Source: Dyadobacter sp. 50-39
GTDB lineage: Bacteria > Bacteroidota > Bacteroidia > Cytophagales > Spirosomataceae
NCBI GenBank assembly: GCA_001898145.1
Contig: MKSR01000029.1
Coordinates: forward strand, 434,001 to 498,000
Reading direction: 5' to 3'
Length of the DNA stretch: 64,000 nt
Part shown: positions 16,871-25,687 of the stretch, piece after piece
Position numbering within the stretch: the first letter of the stretch is position 1
How the letters are laid out: each line of letters opens with the position of its first letter
Notes under the pieces: model-generated
What the model was told of the DNA's origin: nothing
Databases searched by the model: none
What the model saw: only the letters and a program-made list of their open reading frames with translations
Position numbers and translations under genes: made by a program

Positions 16871-18358
16871 TTACCAGCCCGTCCGGATACCAATATACCC
16901 GCCGGTTCTCCGGGTGAAAATATCACCGCGGTCGGTTGCCACGCGGGCGATAATGCTGGAATTTTTCCAGCCCGGCACTGCATATTGCGCGCTCAAAGCG
17001 GAAGAAAACTGTCCTCTCGACGGATCGAAGTCTGCACCCGGTGTGCCAAAGTTGCGGCTATAAGAAAGTCTCAGCGTGAGCGCCAGCGAACGGCCGATTT
17101 TACCCTGCGCGCCCAGGTAATATACATTCACACGGTTGTTTGGGAAAAACCGGTAATTACCCAGGTTGGACTGGTCCATATCCTTGCCGGGTATGATAAA
17201 CGGCGTACCCACCGTGCGGCCCTGGTACGACCACCCTTCCGAGTACTGGGTGTGGTTGAAATAGTTATCGGCGCCCTGGTATTTGCTTCCGGGAATGTAG
17301 AATTCAGAACCGGATTGATCTTTGGTCGTAAGAAATTCCAATGTCAGGTGTGTAAGCGCAACGCTGCTTCCCGCGCTGCCGTGCAGCAGTTTCAGGTTGA
17401 CCCCGTAAAGCCCGTCGGGAATATTCTTGAAAAGCATGCTTGAAACATCTTCAAAGGGATGCTGGTGGTACACAAAAAGCCGGTAATCGTCGAGCTTAGT
17501 TTCGAAGGCAATGTCATAGCTTCCCAAATGGTTGCCTACGCGGTAGCTGTCGAATGCACCATAACCATTCTTTTCAAACCAGTTTTTGGAAGTAAATGCG
17601 AAAACGACATTCGGGTAAATGGCCCACGACGACGGCAGCTCCCCGTTCACCGCCAGTTCCGGATGGAGTTTGAGGTAATCCGAATGCCCTGCCCACATAA
17701 CATTGTGGTTGAGGCCGGCGTAGAACTTGCTATGATGCTTGCCGAATCGCAGGTAAAGAAACTTCTGATGCAGCCTTACGCCCTGGATGTAGTCGGTATT
17801 GAACCACCCGTGGGCGAAGCCTGCGTGCACGGCCACGAAGTTCCCCGTGAATTTCAGCGGGGTAAATCCCACCGTCCCGATCTGCACCTTGGGTACCGGC
17901 AGCGCATTGCCCGACCCGCTGTAAAAGCCCGATGAAAGGGTGGTATCTCCCAGCCCCATCACTTCCCGCCTGCGCCCGGCCCACAGCTCCACGCGCTTGT
18001 ACCGCACACCCGCATGCGCCTCGGGTAACACAAAATCGAACTTGTTTTCCTTGTTATACACGCCCACCGGACTTACCCCGACACGCCAATCGAAATTTCG
18101 CGGGCGGTTGGTAAGGCTATCGTAAAATAGATAGTTCCTGCGCGCTGTCGCCTGTATCACGCCTGCGGTGGCGCGGTCGGGCACGGCACCGAACTGGTTG
18201 GTCCGTAGCCAGAAAGGAGTTTCGCCATTGGACGACAAATAAGCACCCGCCTCTACACTTGCTTCAAGATTAGACACGAGCGCATTTTTCTGGGCGAAAA
18301 GCGGCCCGGAAACCATTGTCACAACTGCAAAGACTTTGAAAATAAACGTTCTACACAA
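16871..18358 (-). CDS. Wzi family outer-membrane capsule assembly protein
   Basis: 495 residues with signal peptide MCRTFIFKVFAVVTMVSGPLFAQ. The mature start (VEAGAYLSSNGETPFWLRTNQFG) and the alternating aromatic strands to a C-terminal ...GGYIGIRTGW tryptophan are typical of an outer-membrane beta-barrel of the Caps_assemb_Wzi family. Wzi binds capsular polysaccharide at the surface in enterobacteria; the Bacteroidota versions are less studied. No ATG is available before the signal sequence, so TTG at 18358 is the likely start. It sits between permease 2 (91 bp) and the promoter of permease 1. No other capsule genes are in the window, so its link to the permeases is positional only. Confidence 0.82.
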   Translation of the reverse strand: MCRTFIFKVFAVVTMVSGPLFAQKNALVSNLEASVEAGAYLSSNGETPFWLRTNQFGAVPDRATAGVIQATARRNYLFYDSLTNRPRNFDWRVGVSPVGVYNKENKFDFVLPEAHAGVRYKRVELWAGRRREVMGLGDTTLSSGFYSGSGNALPVPKVQIGTVGFTPLKFTGNFVAVHAGFAHGWFNTDYIQGVRLHQKFLYLRFGKHHSKFYAGLNHNVMWAGHSDYLKLHPELAVNGELPSSWAIYPNVVFAFTSKNWFEKNGYGAFDSYRVGNHLGSYDIAFETKLDDYRLFVYHQHPFEDVSSMLFKNIPDGLYGVNLKLLHGSAGSSVALTHLTLEFLTTKDQSGSEFYIPGSKYQGADNYFNHTQYSEGWSYQGRTVGTPFIIPGKDMDQSNLGNYRFFPNNRVNVYYLGAQGKIGRSLALTLRLSYSRNFGTPGADFDPSRGQFSSALSAQYAVPGWKNSSIIARVATDRGDIFTRRTGGYIGIRTGW

Positions 18359-18449
18359 ATGATTCGGCTCGGTAAAGGTTTTCTCCGCAAGATAAATACC
18401 AGCGGGGGATTATTTGTTACCAGCGAATGAATTGTGCAGGAGAAGGCAG

Positions 18450-20867
18450 TTATTCGGTCCTAAGGGATTTACCCGGATCCATTAAGGCTGCTTTTACACT
18501 TTGGAACCCAACTGTGAACAGTGCCACTAGTAATGCCAGCAAGCCCGTGAGCGGGAAAATCCACCATTGAATACCTACCTGATAGGCAAAGCCCTGCAAC
18601 CATTGTCGCATGCCTAACCAAGCAACAGGCGTCGCGATCACGAGCGCAATGCATACCAGCGAGAGAAATTCTCCCGAGAGCATACCTACAATGCTGCCTA
18701 TGGAAGCACCGAGCACTTTTCTGACACCGATCTCCTTCGTACGCCACTCGGCGGAGAATGCTGCGAGCCCGAAAAGGCCAAGACAGGCAATCACGACGGC
18801 AATGCAGGTAAAATAGAGCACGATAGTGCCTGTGCGACGCTCCTTTTCGTAATTCTTCTGAAAATCCTGGTCGAGGAAAGAATAGGAGAACGGGATATCA
18901 GGGTTCAGTTTCTTCCAGGTCGCTTCCACAGAGGCCAGCACTGCCGCGTAGTCGCCGGTTTTGATGTTGGCGATAAAATACTGGTACTTGTCGGTAATGT
19001 TGGTCGTAAGCGCGTAGGGTTTAATGCCCTCGTGCAGGCTTCGGAAGTTGAAATCCTTCACTACTCCCACCACCTGCAAGCTCCTGCGCTGGCCGCCCAG
19101 TTCGAAAAACACATTTTTACCAATCGCGGAAGCTGCGTTATAGCCCAGTTCACGTACAGCCGTTTCGTTCAGGATAATGCTGCTGGAATCGCCGCTGAAT
19201 GCTTTGGTAAAAGAGCGGCCCGACGCCATTTGAAGGCCTAATGTCTCAATGTAATCATCACTGACGGTAGCGAAATGAATGTCGACTGCCTCTTGCACCG
19301 TCTTGTTTTCCGCGTAAAAAAGCAGGTCTTCAATATTTTCAATCCCCGGATAAACCGAACCGCTGGTTGCTTTTTCCACGCCCGGAATGCGCAGAACCTC
19401 TTCCCTGAATGTAGCGTAATTGGCAGATGCTTTCGCACTTCGGAACGGCACGACCAGCTTTTGCACCTTATCAAAACCAAGGTGCTGGTTTTGAAGGAAG
19501 GACAATTGCTGCCCGATCACGATCGCGCCCAGAATGAGGATAGTGGACACTGTAAACTGAAATACGACCAGCCCTTTCCGCAACAATACGGCCGATGCCA
19601 CATTCGCCAGCCTGCCTTTGAGGACACTTACCGGCTTGAAAGACGACAGGTAAAATGCCGGGTAAAGCCCCGCCACAACTCCCGTAACAAGGGTAATGCC
19701 TGTCATCCAGTACAGGAACGCCGGCTGATCCAACATTTCCAGCGATTTACCGGTCAGACTATTGAAATACGGCAATAGCAGCTGCACCAGCAGCACGGCC
19801 ACGGCCAGCGCCATGGTTGCCAGCATCATCGACTCGCCCAGAAACTGATACACCAGCGACTGCCTCACCGCGCCCATCACTTTGCGTACCCCTACCTCCT
19901 TCGCCCGCTTTTCGGACCGTGCGGTGCTGAGGTTCATAAAGTTGATACAGGCAATGAGCAGCAGGAATATCGCAATGGAGCCGAAAATGTAGAGGTAGGT
20001 CATGCTGCCATTCGGGGCAATCTCATGGCCGATATTGGATTTCAGATAAATGTCGGTTACCGGCTGGATAAACAGCTCTTTTGAAACGCCCAGCGCTTTC
20101 AGGTCGGCAGCGCCGTGGCGGTTCAGGAAAGGTGTCAGTTTGGATTCGAACCGGGCCGGATCGGCGCCCTCCCTGAGCTTTACATAAGTATGAAAAATAT
20201 TGATCATAGCCCAGTTATTCTGGCTCGCAACCCAGCCGCCCATATCCCCGTTCTGCATGGATAGGAAGAGACGGGCGTCAATATGCGATTTCATTTTGTT
20301 CCGGTAAACCCCGGTAACCGTATAGTCGAAATCGCCGAAAGTCAGTCCTACGCGGATTACCTTACCCACCGGATCTGCGTTTCCAAAGAGCTTTTCGGCA
20401 ACCGGTTCGGAAAGCACCATGGTGTTAGGGCGTTTCAGCGCGGTGCGGGCATTTCCGTATTTGAAATCGTAGGTAAACACATCGAAAAGCGTCGAGTCGG
20501 CATAGTAAGCATTCGTTTCATAAAAGGGTGCGATTTGCTTCCCATTCCGGTTTTCGAGCAGCATACGGTCAATGCCGGAAAATTTCAGCACACGCGTTAC
20601 CGATTCCACTTCCGGGAAATCGGTCCTGATCCCCTCCGCCATCGGCCCGGGCATTCCGGCCCATTGCTCATTCCGCGACTCCATCGCAATCCGGTACAGC
20701 CTGTCGGCCGCCCGGTGGTGTTTGTCGAAGCTAAGCTCGTCGGAAATATACAGCACGATCAGCAGGCAAGTCGCCAGGCCCAATGCCAGCCCCAATACAT
20801 TGATTGCCGTGTAGCCTTTGTGGCTCAACAAATTGCGCAGAGCGATTTTCAGATAGTTTTTCAGCAT
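18450..20867 (-). CDS. double FtsX/MacB-type permease (paralogue 2)
   Basis: 805 residues, starting MLKNYLKIALRNLLSHKGY. It groups with paralogue 12: both have a first periplasmic domain with SHIDA and a long HTYVKLREGAD/HYIRLRPGTD strand, then RKDLKIAGY or AADLKALGV before TM2. Coupling motifs are RAKEVGVRKVMGA and RTKEIGVRKVLGAS; the tail DPGKSLRTE differs from the usual NPVKSL. Last gene of the five-permease unit; its ATG follows the stop of paralogue 3 after only 4 bp, so translation is probably coupled. A 91-bp gap separates its stop from wzi, without a clear terminator. Confidence 0.92.
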   Translation of the reverse strand: MLKNYLKIALRNLLSHKGYTAINVLGLALGLATCLLIVLYISDELSFDKHHRAADRLYRIAMESRNEQWAGMPGPMAEGIRTDFPEVESVTRVLKFSGIDRMLLENRNGKQIAPFYETNAYYADSTLFDVFTYDFKYGNARTALKRPNTMVLSEPVAEKLFGNADPVGKVIRVGLTFGDFDYTVTGVYRNKMKSHIDARLFLSMQNGDMGGWVASQNNWAMINIFHTYVKLREGADPARFESKLTPFLNRHGAADLKALGVSKELFIQPVTDIYLKSNIGHEIAPNGSMTYLYIFGSIAIFLLLIACINFMNLSTARSEKRAKEVGVRKVMGAVRQSLVYQFLGESMMLATMALAVAVLLVQLLLPYFNSLTGKSLEMLDQPAFLYWMTGITLVTGVVAGLYPAFYLSSFKPVSVLKGRLANVASAVLLRKGLVVFQFTVSTILILGAIVIGQQLSFLQNQHLGFDKVQKLVVPFRSAKASANYATFREEVLRIPGVEKATSGSVYPGIENIEDLLFYAENKTVQEAVDIHFATVSDDYIETLGLQMASGRSFTKAFSGDSSSIILNETAVRELGYNAASAIGKNVFFELGGQRRSLQVVGVVKDFNFRSLHEGIKPYALTTNITDKYQYFIANIKTGDYAAVLASVEATWKKLNPDIPFSYSFLDQDFQKNYEKERRTGTIVLYFTCIAVVIACLGLFGLAAFSAEWRTKEIGVRKVLGASIGSIVGMLSGEFLSLVCIALVIATPVAWLGMRQWLQGFAYQVGIQWWIFPLTGLLALLVALFTVGFQSVKAALMDPGKSLRTE

Positions 20868-20871
20868 GATT

Positions 20872-23271
20872 TTATTCTGATCTTAACGATTTCACCGGGT
20901 CCAGCAGCGCCGCCCTGACAGCCTGATAACTGACCGTTGCCAATGTGACGAGCAATGCACCGCCTCCCGCTGCCGCAAAAATCCACCACGGAATGTCGGT
21001 GCGATAATCGTATTTTTTGAGCCAGTCGTTCAGGAAATACCAGGCGGTAGGTGCTGAGATCAGGAAAGAGATAATAACCAGGGCCACAAATTCGCGGGAT
21101 AGCAATGCCCAGAGGTTCGCCACCGATGCGCCCAGCACTTTACGCACACCGATTTCCTTTGTCCGTTGCTCTGCCGTGAAAGATGCCAGCCCGAACAAGC
21201 CGAGGCAACTGATAAAGATCGCCAGTGCGGCAAACACAGTAGCCAATGTGGCGATGCGCTCCTCGGCTGCGAATTTCAAGGCATACTCCTGGTCAGTAAA
21301 CTTGTAATCGAACGGACTGCCCGGATTGATTTCACGAAAAACAGCTTCTACTTTTTTGAGCGACTCGCGCAGCGGTAAACCCGGTTTCAGCTTCACGCTG
21401 ATCACATTCGCCCAGCCGTAATTGACCATAAACAAGGTAGGCTGTACCGGACTGAATGGCGAGCTCATCACCATGTCGCGGATCACGCCCACCACTTTAT
21501 AAGGATTTTCTCCCCATTTGACCGTCTGCCCGATGATCTCCGACGGCTTCTTGAATCCCATGTATTTCAATGCCGACTCATTGAGCACCATACCGCTCGA
21601 ATCGGTTGAAAACTGACGGGAGAAATCGCGGCCCTCGATGAACTGCCAGCCGACCGTCTTACCGAAATCGTGTGTGACGGCAATCGTACCAAAGTTGTCG
21701 TGCATGGCAGGATCTTTACCCGGCCATGTAAAACCGCCATTGTTGGAAGCGACTTGTGTTGACGGGGAAGACGAAGTAGCCATATCCACAACGGCGCCCG
21801 TCTCCAGTAGCGCCCCTCTGAGGCGATTGTATTGGTTGAACAGCTCCGGCGTATTGATCTCCACCGTGATCAGTCCGTTGCGGTCATACCCCACAGGCCG
21901 GTTTTTGGCATATTGAATTTGTTTGTAAACAATGGCAGTCCCGATGATAAGCGTCACGGAAACGGTGAATTGCAATACCACAAGCGCTTTGCGCGGCATG
22001 GCGGCGAAACGGCCCGCGCTGAATGTGCCTTTGAGCACTTTTACCGGCCTGAACGACGACAGATACAATGCCGGGTAACTGCCCGACAGCAATCCGGTGA
22101 TCAGGCAAAACAAGAGGCCCGCACCCCAGAAATACACATTGGAGAAGGGGAACTCCATGCGCTTGTCGGCCATCTCGTTAAATGCCGGCAATGCCAAGAC
22201 CACCAATACAATAGCCAGCAAAAAAGCGATAAAAACCACCAGGAAAGATTCACTGAAAAACTGGCTGATCAGTTGTCCGCGCTGTGAGCCTATCGCCTTG
22301 CGGATGCCTACTTCCTTGGCCCGTTTCTCCGATCGTGCGGTGCTGAGGTTCATGAAGTTGATCGACGCCAGCAACAACACAAATATGCCGATGATGCCGA
22401 ACAGCCATACATAACGGATCCGCGAGTCGGGCTGCCCTTTGTCATCCCAGGTCCCGTACAAATGCCATTTCGACATTGGGAGCAGGTATAGTTGCGGACC
22501 GAGGAACCTTGCTTCGGGCGTATGGTCCTTCTTAATACCCCTGATTTTCGCCGAAACCGCCTCGAAAGTGGTGTTCTTGCGGATCTGCGCCAGCAATTGC
22601 CATGAATTATTATTCCATTGTTCCTGGTCCCGCGCATTTTTCACCCAGTCCTGCGTGCTTACATACAGGCTCCAGGGGGCGATAAAGGTGAGATCGCGAA
22701 ACTCGGTATTGTAGGGCAGGTCTTCATAAACGCCTGTTACCCTCACATCCAGTCGGTTGTCCAGCTTCACAATTTTATCCATCGGGTTTTCCTGGCCAAA
22801 CAATGCGTCAGCCACTGATTTCGATAGCATGATCGAATTGCGGTCTTTCAGTCCGTCACGCGTGCCGCGCAACATGTGCAGGGCAAACATATGCGGAGCC
22901 TGCTCGGTCAGGTAGTTTCCTTTTTTGGTATACCTGTTATTTTGATAGGCCAGTACGTGCTCGTCCGTCCACGACGACTGGATCACGTACTCAAAATCGT
23001 CCATATGGTGCTCTTGCAAATACTGCCCCAGTGGATAAGAGGTATATTGTCCGTGATAGGTTTTCCCTTCATAAACTCCCTGCTCCATCACTTTCGCAAT
23101 GCGGTCGTAGTTTTCGTGGTAGCGATCGAACGCAAATTCATCATAAACCCAAAGGCCTATCAGTATCGCCACCGCCATCCCGACAGCGAGCCCACCGATA
23201 TTAATGGCCGAGTAACCCTTGCTTTTGACAAGGTTACGGAATGCGATTTTTAGGTAATTTCTGATCATCAT
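20872..23271 (-). CDS. double FtsX/MacB-type permease (paralogue 3)
   Basis: 799 residues (MMIRNYLKIAFRN; the second Met is an equally possible start). It belongs to a distinct subgroup with paralogues 5 and 9: GLWVYDEFAFDRYHENYDR after TM1, SMLWHLY-like block before TM2 (here LLPMSKWHLYGTWDDKG), and IVYKQIQYAKNRPVGYDRNG after TM5. Coupling motifs are RAKEVGIRKAIGS and RTKEIGVRKVLGAS, tail DPVKSLRSE. The subgroup-specific first periplasmic domain suggests a different cargo or partner from the other subgroups. 12 bp downstream of paralogue 4. Confidence 0.92.
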   Translation of the reverse strand: MMIRNYLKIAFRNLVKSKGYSAINIGGLAVGMAVAILIGLWVYDEFAFDRYHENYDRIAKVMEQGVYEGKTYHGQYTSYPLGQYLQEHHMDDFEYVIQSSWTDEHVLAYQNNRYTKKGNYLTEQAPHMFALHMLRGTRDGLKDRNSIMLSKSVADALFGQENPMDKIVKLDNRLDVRVTGVYEDLPYNTEFRDLTFIAPWSLYVSTQDWVKNARDQEQWNNNSWQLLAQIRKNTTFEAVSAKIRGIKKDHTPEARFLGPQLYLLPMSKWHLYGTWDDKGQPDSRIRYVWLFGIIGIFVLLLASINFMNLSTARSEKRAKEVGIRKAIGSQRGQLISQFFSESFLVVFIAFLLAIVLVVLALPAFNEMADKRMEFPFSNVYFWGAGLLFCLITGLLSGSYPALYLSSFRPVKVLKGTFSAGRFAAMPRKALVVLQFTVSVTLIIGTAIVYKQIQYAKNRPVGYDRNGLITVEINTPELFNQYNRLRGALLETGAVVDMATSSSPSTQVASNNGGFTWPGKDPAMHDNFGTIAVTHDFGKTVGWQFIEGRDFSRQFSTDSSGMVLNESALKYMGFKKPSEIIGQTVKWGENPYKVVGVIRDMVMSSPFSPVQPTLFMVNYGWANVISVKLKPGLPLRESLKKVEAVFREINPGSPFDYKFTDQEYALKFAAEERIATLATVFAALAIFISCLGLFGLASFTAEQRTKEIGVRKVLGASVANLWALLSREFVALVIISFLISAPTAWYFLNDWLKKYDYRTDIPWWIFAAAGGGALLVTLATVSYQAVRAALLDPVKSLRSE

Positions 23272-23283
23272 ATTGGCTTATGG

Positions 23284-25665
23284 TTATTCTCTTTTCAAAC
23301 TTTTAACCGGATCCGTCAGCGCTGCTTTGATACTCTGAAAACCGACCGTCAGCAATGCGATACCGGCTGCGAGGAAGCCCGCCCAGGCGAAGATCCCCCA
23401 ATGGATCTCGATCCGGTAGGCAAAATCCTGCAACCAGCGGTGCATGAAATACCATGCTGCCGGGCTGGCGATGACGATCGCAACGAGCACCAGTTTCAGA
23501 AAATCCATCGACAGCATAGCCGTAATGCCTGCCACCGAAGCACCGAGAACTTTACGCACGCCGATTTCCTTGGTTCGCTGCTCGATGGCAAAAATGGCCA
23601 ACCCGAACAGTCCGAGGCAGGACAGGCACACCGAAAGCAATGCGAAGGTGGTCGTCAGGCGTGTTGCGAGCTCTTCGCGCTGATAGAACTTCGCGATCTC
23701 CTCATCGTAGAAACTGTATTCAAATACATTCTCCGGAAACTGCTTCTGCCATACCGCGGCGATCCGGCTGATCGTCGATGCATTGACCTGGCTGAGCTTT
23801 ATCCCTGCCCAGCGGTACCGAGTCCGGTCCGCAAATACGATCGTCGGCTCGATGCCGGTGTATAGGTCGCCATTGTTGAAATCTGACAGCACGCCTACGA
23901 TGGTGCCGGTTTTGCCCGCGTCGCCTACGTGCAGCCGACGGTTCAATGCAGCTTCCGGGGATTTGAGGCCTAATGCCCGCACCAGTTTCCGGTTGATCAG
24001 CAGCTCATTCAATGTATCGGAATGGACGGGAATGCGGCCGGCAACCAGTTTCAGTCCATAGGTCTTTACAAAGTGCTCGTCCGCCGCCCTTGAACGCGCC
24101 ACGAATTTCTCCCAGTCCCGGTTCTCGAACCTGATCGTCCCGCCTCCACTGACCTGTACCGACGGGGCACTTCTGAAAAATGACAGGTCCGTCACATCCG
24201 GTAATGCCGAAAGTTCATTGCGCAATGCGGTAAGCTTGCTGGTTTCTGTTTCGGGCAAATTCAAATGCAGGATCAGGTTTTTGTCCATTCCCAAATCCTT
24301 GTTTTTCAGGAAGCGGGCTTGCAGGATGATCAGCGTAGACAATGCGATCAGGACGAATGAAATGCTGAATTGTGTCACGACCAGCCCTTTTCTAACCGAA
24401 AAGAAGCTTCTGTTGTGCTCTTTCAATAACCCCTTGATGGCTTTTACCGGATTGAACCTCGATATCACCCATGCGGGGTAAACGCCGGCCAACATCACGA
24501 CGAATAGCAGCAACGCGGCATAGAAAGCCAGTAAAAGCGGGTCCGTGAGCATATCAATACGCACATTCAAGCCCAGCCATTGACTGAGCATCGGTGCGAA
24601 AATCCAGGCGAATACCAGCGAAATGGCGCCCGCAGTGAGGGTCAGTAATGCCGCTTCCTGAATGAAAAGCCAGAAAACTTGCCCCTGCGAAACACCCAGC
24701 ACTTTTCTTACGCCTACTTCCTTACTGCGCTTGAATGCCTGGGCGGTGGAGAGGTTAATGAAATTGAAGCAGGCAATGAGGATAAGCAGTATACCCACTG
24801 TCGCCAAAACCAAAATCGTATTGTAATTGATTTTGCCGCCGTAAGCGATGTTGAAATGCACATCCGATAAATCCTGCAAATGGTAATGGAACACCTTACC
24901 GTCCGCGCCGTAGTACTTGCCGGCAAATGCAGGCATTTGCGCTTCGAATGCGGCCTTGTCTTCCGGCGAGCGGAGCGTTATGAAAGTCTCGCGACCGCTG
25001 TCGATCCAGCCCCAGTCTTCGTAACCGTATTCAGGGACGATTTTTTTCAATGTAGGAAGGGACACGAAAATATCCTGTTTAAAATCAGTTTCCTCGGGAT
25101 AATCGGCCACAACGCCGGCGATCACGAGGTTTTCCAGGTTGTTGGCCCGGATCACTTTGCCCATCGCGTTGTCGCTCCCGAAATACTTTTTCGCATAGCG
25201 CTCGGTCACCACCGCCTGCCCCGGTGCAGCCATCACGGAAGGGGCACCGCTGATCCATCGGTATTCGAATATTTTGAAGAAATCAGTATTCGTGAAAACG
25301 AGGTGGTCTTTTTCAAGGAACTTGCGTGAGGTCCCGTTCCGGTCCACGCGGATTGTCAATTCCTTGTGCGCTACATAAGCGGCGTTGCTGACGTAGCTGA
25401 ACTCTTTTTTCAATGTTTCGTGCAAAACATAAGCCGAGCCCCGCTCCTGCTCCACCGAACCGTCTTCGAGATGCAGGTCCACCACCACGCGGTAGGTCCT
25501 GTCGGCATTGCCGTGGTACCTGTCCACGCTGAGATGGTACTTCGCCAGCTGGAATATCACAATCGCGCCGGCCATCCCGACGGCCAGGCCAATGAGGTTG
25601 ATACCGGCATAAACCTTATGTTTCGCCAGGCTTCGGAAGGTAAATTTCAGATAGTTACGGATCAT
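23284..25665 (-). CDS. double FtsX/MacB-type permease (paralogue 4)
   Basis: 793 residues. It forms a subgroup with paralogue 10: the first periplasmic domain has FEYRWISGAPS/FDYKWLKGSPA and a YHLQDLSDVHFNIA block, and the first coupling motif begins with Ser (RSKEVGVRKVLGV) instead of Ala. TM1 is unusual in containing a Lys after the helix (IFQLAKYHLSVDRYH). Second coupling motif RTKEIGVRKVLGAS, tail DPVKSLKRE. It lies 22 bp after the frameshifted paralogue 5 and 12 bp before paralogue 3 in the same unit. Confidence 0.92.
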   Translation of the reverse strand: MIRNYLKFTFRSLAKHKVYAGINLIGLAVGMAGAIVIFQLAKYHLSVDRYHGNADRTYRVVVDLHLEDGSVEQERGSAYVLHETLKKEFSYVSNAAYVAHKELTIRVDRNGTSRKFLEKDHLVFTNTDFFKIFEYRWISGAPSVMAAPGQAVVTERYAKKYFGSDNAMGKVIRANNLENLVIAGVVADYPEETDFKQDIFVSLPTLKKIVPEYGYEDWGWIDSGRETFITLRSPEDKAAFEAQMPAFAGKYYGADGKVFHYHLQDLSDVHFNIAYGGKINYNTILVLATVGILLILIACFNFINLSTAQAFKRSKEVGVRKVLGVSQGQVFWLFIQEAALLTLTAGAISLVFAWIFAPMLSQWLGLNVRIDMLTDPLLLAFYAALLLFVVMLAGVYPAWVISRFNPVKAIKGLLKEHNRSFFSVRKGLVVTQFSISFVLIALSTLIILQARFLKNKDLGMDKNLILHLNLPETETSKLTALRNELSALPDVTDLSFFRSAPSVQVSGGGTIRFENRDWEKFVARSRAADEHFVKTYGLKLVAGRIPVHSDTLNELLINRKLVRALGLKSPEAALNRRLHVGDAGKTGTIVGVLSDFNNGDLYTGIEPTIVFADRTRYRWAGIKLSQVNASTISRIAAVWQKQFPENVFEYSFYDEEIAKFYQREELATRLTTTFALLSVCLSCLGLFGLAIFAIEQRTKEIGVRKVLGASVAGITAMLSMDFLKLVLVAIVIASPAAWYFMHRWLQDFAYRIEIHWGIFAWAGFLAAGIALLTVGFQSIKAALTDPVKSLKRE

Positions 25666-25687
25666 ATATATAGGTGTGTTTTAATAT